In this document: one piece after another, positions 32,970 to 43,969 of the stretch
Layout of the letters: each line of letters starts with the position of its first letter
Position numbering within the stretch: position 1 is the first letter of the stretch
Origin: Diphasiastrum complanatum
Lineage: Eukaryota > Streptophyta > Lycopodiopsida > Lycopodiales > Lycopodiaceae
Length of the DNA: 64,000 nt
Direction of reading: 5' to 3'
Assembly (NCBI GenBank): GCA_029204225.1
Contig: CM055094.1
Span: 10,029,234 to 10,093,233 of the forward strand
Translations under genes and position numbers: made by a program
Notes under the pieces: model-generated
Seen by the model: only the letters and a program-made list of their open reading frames with translations
The model's database searches: none
Told to the model about the DNA's origin: nothing

Positions 32970-33150
32970 ATTGATTGGAGGCTGTCCAGCACCCTACTTC
33001 ATCACATTTTTCAGCCATTGTTTCAGCAGAGTTTCAGCAATATTTCAGTTTTGATTGGAGGCTGTCCATCGCCCTATTTCATCACGTTTTCCACATTTTT
33101 CCAGCCATATTTTCAGCATTGATTGGAGGCTGTCCAGCACCCACTTTCAT
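32970..33150 (+). repeat. Leader tandem repeats, family 2
   Basis: Three units with TTGATTGGAGGCTGTCCA followed by (G/T)CACC or CGCCC and T-rich sequence, like the array at 10445-10990. GTGACGACAAAAGTC follows at 33312-33326, upstream of gag. Confidence 0.85.
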
Positions 33151-33384
33151 TCTCCTTGTGGTCACATTTTCCAGCCAGCTCTTCGCACACGCTTGGAGCT
33201 CTATCGAGAGGTATCTTTGCTGGTTTTTCCTTGCTTTCCACACCTTTTCTTCACATTTGTCATTTCCTTTCTTGCTCTTAGTGTCGTTTGTGTACCTAAA
33301 GTGTATTTGAGGTGACGACAAAAGTCTGCTCCCTCCGATATTAAGCTTTTCTTACACTCTCTTCACTTCCTGCATTCCTTGACC

Positions 33385-33545
33385 ATGGATACTTCCCCTA
33401 CATCTTCTGAGCCTCGCATACCGTCTTCCACTTACCTTGACGAAGTACGACATGAATTCCGACATCATCTTAGGGAAGCCATGAGTGATGTACGCACTGA
33501 TTTACGCCAAGAGTTACGAGAGACGTTCACTGCTCTTTCTGCCTA
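33385..33545 (+). pseudogene. Ty3 Gag N-terminus, truncated
   Basis: Starts MDTSPTSSEPRIPSS at 33385 and reads about 53 codons (RTDLRQELRETFTALSA) to a stop at 33544. Immediately after, the sequence switches to the minus-strand copy of the same family in the protease/RT region. It is one half of a tail-to-tail chimera. Confidence 0.75.
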
Positions 33546-35090
33546 GATTGCTCGGCTCTCTAAAAACATGCTCAAATTCACGCAACAGTTCAGAAAATAC
33601 CTGTGGCAAAGGTGGTGCATCCGCAATAGGCTGAACTGGCTGAACAGAAAGAATAGCCGCACAGTGGGCCTTCGGGAGGCTCCGTATGAACTGCTTCCCA
33701 GAAATAAGCTGATAGTCTTGCCAAGAATCAATACCGAAAAATATATGCTGAGTCAATGTCTGCTGCTGGAGGTCTACTGTAACCGCACCAAGGGATGCAA
33801 ACCAATCAGCACCGAGGATAAGATCGTATCGTGTAAGTGGAATAATATGAAAATTTGCCTGACCAAGGAAGTCCGATATGAAAGCTGCTGATACATCTGC
33901 GTGCTAGGAAAAGAGTGTGCACTGGCAACCTCAACATGCAGGGGATGAGGCGTAGTGACTGGCATAGCACGAATGCGTGTAGCAATATGACTGCTGAGAA
34001 ACGAGTGAGTGCTACCCGTGTCAACAAGGGCAATAAACTCACGACCAGTGATACGTACGCGAAGACGGATATGGCGTGGACCCGGCTTACCGGCCCAAGT
34101 AGCATAAGCAAGCTGAGCATGGCATACAGCTATCAGGGGGATCAGGAACAGGCTCAGTGGGTGTGGCAAACTGATCAACGGGTGGGTCATCATCAAGAAT
34201 ATGAAGGCATATGGTAGAATCAGGACTATCATCAGGTGTGTCAGCATCATGGAAATAGACGGCAGTAGCAGTGGCAGGCTGTCGGCAATCACGGGCGATA
34301 TGATCAAGACTCTTGCAGTTGAAACATAAGCGCTTCTCATGGATCTCAGACATCTCAGGCTGTGAGTAGCGACGAACAAAAACAGGACGAGGAGAAAAAG
34401 GAGGACGTGGTGCAGAAGGAAGAGTGGACGAAGGTGAACTGACAGATGTGGGACTAGTAGAGGATGGAGAGGAAAAAATAGGATGTGTGAAAGGACGCAA
34501 AGGACGAGAAACAGAGGAAGAGATGGGAGAGTACTTGTGCTGCAGTGCGGTAGCAAGGGAGATGGCGTGAGAAAGAGAGTGGAAAAAAAGATGAAACATC
34601 ATACCTGAGTGCGCCTCGTAGACCAGCAACGTAGCGAGAGATGAGCTCCACTGTAGAAATATCTGGGAATAGATAGGAAAGCTCTGTAAACCGTGTCGTG
34701 TAAGCAGCCAAGTCACCAGTGTGAGATAAATAGCGAAAGATGTCGCGCTGTCGAATAAGCCACTGAGGATCAATCATCGCTAGGTGGAGTGCCGTCATAA
34801 ACTCTGTCCAACTAGCAAGGCCAGGGTGTGAAGCCGTCTGGCGAAACATGCGCTACCAAGTAGCAGCACGGCCCTCCAAATGTAAAGCAGCCAAATGTAT
34901 CTGCTGAATGTCAGTCTTAGAAAACATAAGGAAGTAGGTCTCAAGCTTAGAATACCAATTCTCGAGTTCATTCCCATTGGATGACCCAGAATACACAGTA
35001 AGCTGAACCTTATCCTTAAAGTCTCGTGGCAAAGGACCAGAAGATGAAGGAGTCTCGGGTGGTGGAAATGTACGTAAAGGAAATGACAAA
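33546..35090 (-). pseudogene. Ty3 family 2 Gag-protease, frameshifted, minus strand
   Basis: Gag core on the minus strand: KVQLTVYSGSSNGNELENWY (near 35030), then a stop in place of a Trp in the WWR region (near 34855), LASWTEFMTAL and the MIDPQWL block. A frameshift near 34590 leads to CCHC knuckle CFNCKSLDHIARDC (near 34330-34290) and protease LVDTGSTHSFLSS (near 34015). Another shift in the YDLILGADWF region (near 33810) leads to the pre-RT segment LREFEHVFREPSNL ending at 33546. RT onward is absent. Confidence 0.82.
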
Positions 35091-35189
35091 TGTCAAGAAA
35101 AGTTGTGGAAAGCAAGGAAAAACCAGCAAAGATACCTCTCGATAGAGCTCCAAGCGTGTGCGAAGAGCTGGCTGGAAAATGTGACCACA

Positions 35190-35380
35190 AGGAGAATGAA
35201 AGTGGGCGCTGGACAGCCTCCAAGCAATGCTGAAAATATGGCTGGAAATCTGTGGAAAACGTGATGAAATAGGGCAATGCACAGCCTCCAGTCAAAACTA
35301 AAATATGGCTGAAACTCTGCTGGAACAATGGCTGAAAAAATGTGATGAAGTAGGGCGCTGGACAGCCTCCAATCAATGCT
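35190..35380 (-). repeat. Leader tandem repeats, family 2, inverted copy
   Basis: Three to four units of GGAGGCTGTCCAGCGCCC type on the minus strand between gag and primer binding site, matching 32970-33150. Confidence 0.82.
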
Positions 35381-35707
35381 GAAAGGATGGTTGGGAATCC
35401 TTTCCCTGAATCAAATGGAGGATTAAAAAAAAAAGAGGAAAAGGATTTGGAACTTGGGCGCCGGAAATAATCTGCCCAAAAAAAAAAAAAAAAAATTCTG
35501 GCTGCCAAAGTTAGCGGAAGTACCTCCGCTAACTATATGCTAAAGCTCCACCAAGGAAAATGCTCTGATGGGAGTTGGTCCTCCTCCAAACTGTGCTGAA
35601 TGTTGCTGAAGCAAAGAGACGAAAGCCCTCAGCAAAGAGAGAAAAATCAGCATGGAAAATGGGCACCCAATCAGAAAATCAGATCTGAAATTCAGCAATC
35701 AGGAAAG

Positions 35708-35720
35708 TGCTCTGATACCA
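35708..35720 (-). promoter_or_regulatory. Primer binding site, minus strand
   Basis: The plus strand reads TGCTCTGATACCA, the complement of TGGTATCAGAGCA, directly inside the LTR at 35721. Confidence 0.88.
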
Positions 35721-36168
35721 AGTTATGATCAGAATCTCAGATGTTGAATCAATGAAGCATAAAAGACAGCAATAGACTAAAGCCTTACAAGCAATAGACA
35801 AGACAATAGGTTCTCCCACGAAGAGCCCAAGCAATACCAATCAATAATCTGAAAAATGAGTGTACAAATGCCCCTATAAATACCCTACCAATGAACCCTA
35901 AAATAGGAATTCAAAAGTAAAGGGAGAGAAAATAGTGCGCCCTCCTACGGGTCCCCACTCCACATTTAACCAATAAGGACCCAAGGCCAGTCAATGTCAT
36001 AAAAAAGGACCCAGTGCAGGTCATAAGCATATAAAAAGGCTCTGGGGCCTGTACATGACTAATATAGAATGCGTAACCAGAAATATACATAACCAACAGT
36101 AAATGTAAAGAGGCCTGTGAAATATATGCAGAGTAGCCCAGTAGGCCTGCATCCTGTAGTCCATAACT
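35721..36168 (-). repeat. LTR of Ty3 family 2, minus-strand copy
   Basis: On the minus strand it begins AGTTATGGACTACAGG (36168) and ends ATAACT (35721). It is nearly identical to 32163-32627. The outer flanks (AAGAC and AATGT) do not match, so the two LTRs do not bound a single simple insertion. Confidence 0.85.
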
Positions 36169-37242
36169 AATGTGAATCAACAATGATGTAAATGGATTTC
36201 AAAAACTGCAAAGGTAAGTGTGAAAACAATGAAGTTGTAGCAGCTAGTCAAAAAAAATGGAAACTCAATCTTGTCAACTTCCGAAATGAAAAGTTGTGAA
36301 GTGTTTTTTCTAACAAACAATGTGACGTAACCTCCCAAAAAGTAAATAGAAAGTCACAAAAAGTTGAAGCATTGAAAAAATAGAAATAGTAAAATTTCTA
36401 TTGCTCTACTCGCTAGAATGTGAAAATGAGATGTTTTTACATAATCTTCAATGACATGGTGAGAGAAAGAGTCAAAAATCTAGTGAGATTGAACATATAA
36501 CACTGTAGAGAAAACTAGAAACAAAACTAATGAATTAAGATTGTCTCCCAAAAACAACGATGCAATTCTAGTGTCCTCAATAAAGATCAATCTAGAATGT
36601 GTGACCCTAGCCTACTGTGCTAAAAAGATGCTCTACTATAGAGTATGAGCAAAGCATCTAGCAAGAACATGGTAAAGGTGAAGTGAAATGTCTTTATTTA
36701 TGTTAGTCAAATCAATGGAAAACAATGACACATTTTTAGCTAATCAAGAACACTGATGTAATCAAACTAGTACTCATTGAAATATGATCTATGGAAGCAA
36801 AGATCCTAATTTACATTGGCCTACTATAAGTAGGCCTGTTACACTAACCCCGAATCCATGTACATCTCTATTCTTCGATCTGAACGTATTTTGGTGGCAT
36901 CTAGTGCAAAAGGTGTGGCTATTAGAAGATTTAGAAGTTTCAAAGCAATGAGTCAAGAGGCAACAAAACGCTGGAATTAGGAAAGGAGTCTTAGGCATTG
37001 AAAGTTTGTGAAATTGTAACTATCTATTTTACACTATATAACATCTTATTATGTTTTTACATGCTTTTGAATTGACTAACATCCATCATTGGCTAATTCT
37101 CCATGTTCTCGGATAGATTTTTTACTTTTTAAGTTAGGCAGGTCTTTGATGGTTATCAGAAATGTTATCAAGTTGCTGTGACAACAATTCTTCTTTATGA
37201 TGTTTATGTATGTCTTAGACAAAAAGAGAATTGTGAGTGCAG
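36169..37242 (+). other. Intron sequence without recognised features
   Basis: AT-rich sequence leading to the acceptor of the next SKI2 exon. A GGCCTACTATAAGTAGGCC hairpin lies near 36819. I see no gene or element. Confidence 0.6.
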
Positions 37243-37361
37243 GTGGAAGATTTATTGAAAAGAAGTTTTGCAGAATTTCATGCACAACGGGCGCTGCCTG
37301 AGCAGCAGCAACAACTTCAAAAGCGAGAGGGAGAGCTTATAAAACTGACTTCCACCATTGA
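37243..37361 (+). CDS. SKI2: SKI2-like helicase exon, start of arch region
   Basis: A 119-nt exon, phase 0 in and phase 2 out, acceptor GTGCAG, donor GTAAGT. It reads VEDLLKRSFAEFHAQRALPE and then a Gln-rich helix ending LIKLTSTIE. The RSFAEFHAQ block distinguishes SKI2 from MTR4/HEN2. The last codon is completed by the G at 53000 (GA|G), 15.6 kb downstream. Confidence 0.92.
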
Positions 37362-38075
37362 GTAAGTGGTCAATATAATAATTTTTCTTATTGAAATATT
37401 TCACTTTGATTTTACACCTATTTTAATGATTTGACTATTAGGTTGGATCCTTAATAATTCATGTTCTTGAAATTTTATTGCGCATTGCCAAAAGAAATAG
37501 TCCAGATATTATTGGAGGTCAATTGATATCAATAATAATTCAGGAGTGGAGTTTTTAACATATTTGAATACAACAAGGACAACGAGTTAATTCTCTTCCA
37601 AATATGCTATCACATAACCATGCTCCTTTTCCTCGTGTTTCAAGTAATTGTTCCTCGCAGTAAACTTGGACAAGAAAAATCTGAAATTGGCTCATTTTGC
37701 TTAAAATTTGGTTGCAGAATGCAACTAAGTGTTGAAAGTGATCTGGATAAACAACTTTCTCTGTCTCATTATGACAAGAAAGTTTTTTTTTCAAAAGCTC
37801 TTTGTATGTGATATGTGTATAAACATAATGCATATAGCATAGGTCCCGCGGTACTGGGTACCGCGGATCCCGGTACCGTGGGACCATACTGGTACCACGG
37901 CACCACAATATAATAATATATTTAATATTTAATATATATATTTGTTAAACCTAATCTACCCACTTCTTCTCTCCCAAATTTTTTTCTGCCCTCGCTGCCT
38001 TGCCATTGCTGCTGTTTTTTCTGCCCTCACGGTTCTGCCTTGCATCTGATTTGCGTCGCCCTTCCAACACTAAGC

Positions 38076-38523
38076 TGTTAGGGACCCAACTCCCTTGGGT
38101 CCCAAACCCAAACTTGAGACTGGACGATGACTGGGCTTGTAGACTTGACCGATGACTCGTGAACCTGCATGGTTGCCACGTGTCATGATCTAGGTGTGCA
38201 CATGGCTTGGAGTCTCTTTCCTTGGAGGTATACAAGGGGAGGAGGACTCATTTGCCATCCATTCTATCTACCTAGGAGGAGGTGGATGGAGAGCGTGTGC
38301 ACGGCCAGGATGTTTGCTAGCGTGAGGCAGGAGATGGCTGAGAGCCTAGGCGGTGGTATGGGACGCCGTCTAGGATGGAGGTCAGATCCGGCTTGATACG
38401 GTCACAGGCCAGGGCACGGTGGGTGGACCCGGATTAGGTCCTATGGCGGGGTGAAACGTGAAACGTTCGGTCTCTTGTGGTTAACCGGCACCTGGAGGTT
38501 TGCAGTAAGTAGGGATTGTAACA
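38076..38523 (+). repeat. 5' LTR of Ty3 element G
   Basis: Begins TGTTAGGGACCCAACTCCC and ends GGGATTGTAACA, canonical TG...CA, 448 bp. Left flank is hAT sequence. No 3' LTR is present because the element is cut at about 42726. Confidence 0.8.
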
Positions 38524-38525
38524 TA

Positions 38526-38538
38526 TGGTATCAGAGCC
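38526..38538 (+). promoter_or_regulatory. Primer binding site (initiator Met tRNA)
   Basis: TGGTATCAGAGCC, two bases after the LTR end. A leader of about 900 bp follows before gag, including a TTATATAAACAAGG block near 38818. Confidence 0.87.
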
Positions 38539-39439
38539 ACTGCATGCTGAAAGCAGGTGTGTTGATCCGTAGTAGATTTCTTGTAATTTACATTGCTTTT
38601 GACTGAATTCAAAACGGGCTTAAAACAAGATTTTTAGGCACTTTTGTGTCTTGCTGTTTTTGGTTCTTCTGATTGAAAATTTTTCAAAAAAGAAGGCAGT
38701 AGGGCCCTTAGTACCCTGCTACGTGGCACTGTCCACCCCTGTACAGGTGGCAGATGGGAGCGGGTTGTAAATCCGCTCAGATTTATTGTAGCGAACTGAT
38801 CCGTGGCCCCCCCAGTGTTATATAAACAAGGAAACTGTTACTCGCTGTTTCATCAGCGGAGGTAGCCAAAAACTCAGATTTCGCCCCTCTATTCTTGACC
38901 ATAAGGTACGGTTCAGAAGCGGACAGGTGTCAAAAACCTGTAGGAGGCAATTCCGTTGGGCTGGAGGTAGGCAGACAGTAGTTCTGCCGGCCCCTAGCTC
39001 TTTTTAAAAAAAAAAGTGTATCCCTGTTGTGATGAACTGCAATGGAAGGGAAGTGGATCTGGAATCCAGCGAAGGGGGGGTTGAAATCCAATGAAAGTCC
39101 TGGAAGGGGTGAGGTGGCATCTGTTTGCCATGAGGGATAGAAATTATCCAATCCTTTGGCTGTGAACAAGTTGAGGTGGCAAAGAAAAGCCACTTGGCAG
39201 GTAGTAAGCAAGCATGGAGAGGGAGGCATAACTCTCCTATGCATCTGTTTTTCTTTAAAAGAGGTGGAGGTGGAGGTGCATCCTTCTCTTTGCTCTCTCT
39301 TATTCCTCTTGACAGCCATGGACAATACCATTTGGTTTGTGAAGAGACAGCAAGAGTAGTTTTGTATCTACCTTCCTTGAGTAGCTTTTGATTCTCTTCT
39401 ATCATCTTTTCTTAATTCACCTCTCTTCTTCTTGTAAAA

Positions 39440-42400
39440 ATGGAGCCTACTCCTACCACACAGCCTATGTCCCCTGCTAAAGAGGCTACAATATCTACCT
39501 CTGTCTTAGACCCTGATGCTTTGATGCTGGCAATTAACAATCTACAGCAACAGATTGTGGATATGCAAGCTAAGCACAGTCGAGATCAGCAGGATCTCAA
39601 GGAATTGACGCAACTAAGGCAATTGGTGCATCAACCCTTGTTCACTCCTGAAGTTTTTGCTGGGGAAAAGAAGGATAGAACCCCGGAGGCGGTCTTGCAA
39701 TGGCTGGATCGATGGAATTCACACTTTTCCATGCATGATGCATCCGAAGACAACAAGATCAACCTTGCCGTCATGTACCTGCGAGGTAAAGCATTTACCT
39801 GGTGGCAAGGTTTAAGGGGTAAGCCTGAAGTTCCTAGGAATTGGGAGGATTTCAGTAAGGCCTTTAAGGCGACCTTCCTTCCTATTCTTGATGATTTTGA
39901 ATTTTACCGTCAGTATGCAACGATCCATATGGGGAACCGGCCCTTGGATCAGTACTTACAAGACTTTCAGGAAGTCTATTCTCATTTTGCGACTAGAATA
40001 GATCATGTGTTAGTAAAGTTGCATTTTATGCTTGGGTTGCCAAGAGACTACCAGCTAGAGGTTAGGAGGAGCCAGCCTCTTACCCTCGAAGATGCGGTTC
40101 GCTTCGCCAAAATCTACAATGACACTCGTATGATGGCTAAGCTTGAGACTGGTGTCTTGGTAAAAAGCCTTTCTTTCCAAAGAAATCGAAAGACAAGGCA
40201 AAGGATGGGGCTTCAGGTTCAGGTAAGTCGAAGAAAAGATCTACCTTGGACCAAGAAACCTTTATGAAAGCCAGAAGCGACAATCTATGCTTCAACTGCA
40301 TGGAACCAGGTCATGTCGCGAAGGAATGTCCAAAGAAACGGAAAGCTAAAGGGGCATCTTTTAAGACGCCAGGTAACTCTAGCATATCTAGTGTAGATCT
40401 TTCCTTTGCTGGTAATTCTGTGTGTGAGCATTGTTGTTTTAATACGACTGTTTTTGGCCCTCATGACCTCATTCGGATGAAGGGGGTTGTGGGTGGTCAA
40501 GCCGTAACCGTTTTATTTGACGATGGTTCCACACATTATCTAATTAATGCTAACTTGTTGCAAAAGCTAAAGGTGGAAACAAGGCAAAGTGACCACCGTT
40601 ACACAGTGAAGCTGGCAACGGGAGCAGAAAGCCAAGTATGGGACCGGATAGTCCCACGTCTACCAATTGAGATTCAAGCCTATAAAGATAATTTAGACTT
40701 TCACATTATGAATCTAAATAGGGTAGATGTTATACTTGGTAAGGAGTGGTTCTGTGAGAGGAACGAGTCTATGAAGAAAAACTATGTAACACACAGTTTG
40801 TCGTTTTTACATAACGGCTCACTCATAGAATTGAATGGAAATGTTGATATTTCTACTCTGTATATGCTTTCTGCTTTGGAAACTGTTAAATGTATGGATG
40901 ATGTTGATTGCAGTTCTTATTTATGCTGGTTAAAAGATTTTACTTACCATGAAGAACGTAGTTTGCAATTTTATAATCTCCAAATGGAACTAATGTCTAA
41001 CATCCTAAAGCTAGAAAACTCACCGGAAGGTGAAATTTTTAGGAAACTTAGGCAAGAATTTAACGATGTATTTCCTGAGCAGCTTCCTGAGGGTCTTCCC
41101 CCCTCTAGGGGTGTTGACCATGGTATTAAACTGATTCGCGGTAGTTCTCCTATATCATTGTATCCATATAGGATGAGTACTACTGAGGAGGATGAAGTTT
41201 ATAACTGCAAAATTACCTCAAGATGGGCCATGTAAGGCCTAGTAAATCTCCTTGGGGGGCACCTGTGTTCCTTGTTGATAAAAAAGACGGAGGCACTCGT
41301 CTTTGCGTGGACTTTAAAAAGTTGAATAAATTAATGATTAAAAACCGTTATCCTTTGCCGCGAATGGATGAACTGGTTGATCGATTGCATGGTGCAAAGT
41401 ACTTCACCAAAATCGATTTGAGATCAGGGTATATCGCGTAAAAACTGAGGATGTTGAAAAAACTGGGTTTAGAACTAGGTACGGCCATTATGAGTTTCTG
41501 GTTTTACCATTTGGCTTGACAAATGCTCTAGCAACTTTCCAGCAGATGATGAACGATCTTCTTCGTCCATATCTAGGAAAGTTCGTAATAGTCTACTTGG
41601 ATGATATTCTCATCTATAGTAAGACCTTGGAGGAGCATGAGGAGCATCTCAGGACTGTCTTAAAGTTACTTAGACAGGAGAAGCTTTTTGCCAAGGAGTC
41701 CAAATGTGTGTTCTTCCAGAAAAGGTTGTTATACCTTGGTCACATTATTTCGGGCCATGGGTTGGAAATTGACCCAAATATAGTCCGACAAGTATGTGAA
41801 TGGCCTATCCCTAAAACCATCCGGGAGGTTAAGTCCTTTTTGGGCTTTACGGCGTTTTTTCATAGATTCATCTTGAACTATGCATTAATTGCATTGGCCT
41901 TGACGAATGTCCTCAGAGGGGCTAAACGAGTTAGTCGGCACAGTAAGTTCAATCCTCCGGTTACTTGGACTGAAGAGTTCAATCAAAGTTTTGAGAACCT
42001 CAAATTCTGTGTAACTACAACGCCTATTTTACACATGGTGGATCCTAACAAGCCGTATGTACTTGAAACGGATGCCAGTGACTATGCTATGGGCGCAGTC
42101 CTATATCAGGATGGTAGACCGGTAGCTTTTGAAAGCAAGAAGTTGGACCCTGCTCAAAGGCGGTATTCCACCTATGACAAGGAACTTTTTGATGTTATTC
42201 ATGCCCTGAAAGTTTGGAGACATTATTTGTATGGCTCCCAGTTTACTATAGTTACTGACCATCAAGCGTTAAAGTATATTAAGGATGCGGTCGACCTTAG
42301 GGGTCGTAAGGCCAAATGGTCAGAGATGCTCCAAGAATTTCATTATGACATTGAGTACCGGGAGGGTACTTCTAATAGTGTCGCGAATGCCTTAAGCCGG

Positions 42401-42726
42401 ATTGGAGAGGTTAATCAGTTAAGCTTTTCTGAGATCCAATCTGAGTTGTATCTAACCTTAAGATATTTGTGTAAGACCGATAGGTACTTCGGTCGTATTT
42501 GGCTAGACGTCCTGGCAGGTTCTAGATCTAGTGATGAGCTTGGAATGCAGGATTCCAAGATTTCTCCTCAGGACAAGATACAGAGAGACTATTCCATTAG
42601 GAATGGGTTGCTTTTCCAGAATGGAAAAGTTTGTGTGCCAGAAAATGATGATATAAGGGCCCAAATCCTGCATGAATGTCATGACAGCCCGTGTGCAGGG
42701 TACCCTGGCGCTCAAAGGACGCTTGA
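39440..42726 (+). pseudogene. Ty3 Gag-Pol, truncated in integrase (element G)
   Basis: Starts MEPTPTTQPMSPAKE at 39440. Gag core AFTWWQGLRGKPEVPRNWEDF (near 39790-39850). A frameshift near 40160-40260 is followed by the knuckle CFNCMEPGHVAKEC (near 40290). The protease motif is VLFDDGSTHYLIN (near 40510), again DDG. RT starts [20 protein letters not shown]; a shift at about 41440 interrupts it, then PFGLTNALATFQQMM and YLDDILIYS follow. RNase H: VLETDASDYAMGAVLYQ, TDHQALKYI, ANALSR. Integrase zinc finger begins ILHECHDSPCAGYPGAQRT and the element ends there. It is inserted in and partly replaces exon 1 of hAT copy B. Confidence 0.9.
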
Positions 42727-43743
42727 GGTCCACACTTGGACTGGTGTATGAGCTCATGGACCGGATTGGACAGTTCCTGCAGCTACCCATCTTGCTGCCA
42801 GAGAGGTAAGCAGTATAGCAATGTAATTAGTCTTTATCTTTTCAGTGATTGCTAGTTTGTTTTTCTGTTCATGTTACGTTTTTCCGTATTTCGCTTCGAT
42901 TTCATTGTACTTTCTCCAACCCCATGCCTCTCATGTGCAGGATGGCCGAGCTGAAGTTCATCTGCGAGACGCAGTGGAACTACTTTCACAGGAGTATTCA
43001 CAACGTTGCACACATCCTGCATCCCCTCTTCCTTTCTCCGACACAGATCTCAGACCGAGAGCTCAAGGCGGATTGGCTTGAGTACATATACAGGGTGGGC
43101 CCACACATTGGTTTGGATCCTATCAGACTCATGGAGGAGCTAGCTACATTTCGTTTCAGCATGGGCACGTTCAGTCACCCGGCTGCTCAGGATCCAGAAA
43201 GGAGGCAGCTCCCCATTACCTGGTGGACCATGTTCGGTAGCACCTATCCTTCCATACAACGTCTTGCACTGTGGGTCCTTTCACAAGTATGCAGTTTTAT
43301 TTCATCCTCCCTTAGTGCGTTTGCTTGACATTCGAGCAGATGTGCTAAACCATTTCATTGCACGTACCACAGGATTACGCTGCCTCCGTGTATGAGCGTA
43401 ATTGGAGCACATGGGCCCTCATTCACACAAGGAGAAGAAACAGGCTGTCAGTGAGTCAGCTAGAGCGGTTGGTGTTCTGTAGCACCAAGGCACGTCTCGC
43501 CAAGAGTGCGTTGCAGGTGATAGGCTATTCTCCCATAGCATGTTGGTTGACGTCTCACTAATACGTTGGTTTCAATTCCTGATCAAGTGGTTTCTCTAAC
43601 ATGCTAGATTTTAACCTTGCAGATGAAGATATCTGATTTGGAGCGCCAGGTTGACTTGCCTACGAACAACGTCCATCCCTTGCCTGCAGATGACTTGGGC
43701 ACACAGTTGATGGCAGAGAGAGAGAGGGAGAGCTTGTCGAGAT
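42727..43743 (+). pseudogene. hAT copy B transposase, exon 1 end to exon 4 start
   Basis: Exon 1 tail 42727-42805 (LVYELMDRIGQFLQLPILLPER), exon 2 42941-43286 (WWTMFGSTYPSIQRLAL), exon 3 43373-43515, exon 4 from 43623. The exon 2 donor has CAA|GTATGC instead of CAG. Exon 3 has lost six codons relative to copy A (after ARLAK). A one-base change in the GA-rich part of exon 4 gives a stop (ESLSR). The LINE follows in the GA tract. Confidence 0.85.
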
Positions 43744-43767
43744 GAGAGAGAGAGAGAGAGAGAGAGA
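43741..43767. repeat. GA tract at LINE 3' junction
   Basis: GA repeat of hAT exon 4 followed by (GAA)4 and the LINE end. It corresponds to 48182-48250 at the other LINE boundary. Confidence 0.9.
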
Positions 43768-43969
43768 AGAAGAAGAAGAAGCTTTATTAATGTCTTTTCC
43801 ATGCCAAAAGGCATATAAGACTAAGGAAATACATGTCAAGTATGTGGTAACCGTGGAGCGTGTAAACGCCTCCAAAAACTGTAATAAAGAAAAAAAGGAA
43901 ACATCTAGTACAAGTTAAGATAACTACATAAATGATAATCTCTGTGCATGGTAGTCAAATGTGTCCATG

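Larger units (their letters stand above)
28814..37242 (+). other. SKI2 intron, 8.4 kb
   Basis: GTACTC start, GTGCAG end. It is filled by an LTR fragment, a degraded Ty3 element and a tail-to-tail pair of another Ty3 family (listed separately). The stretch 36169-37242 shows no gene or recognisable element. Confidence 0.8.
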
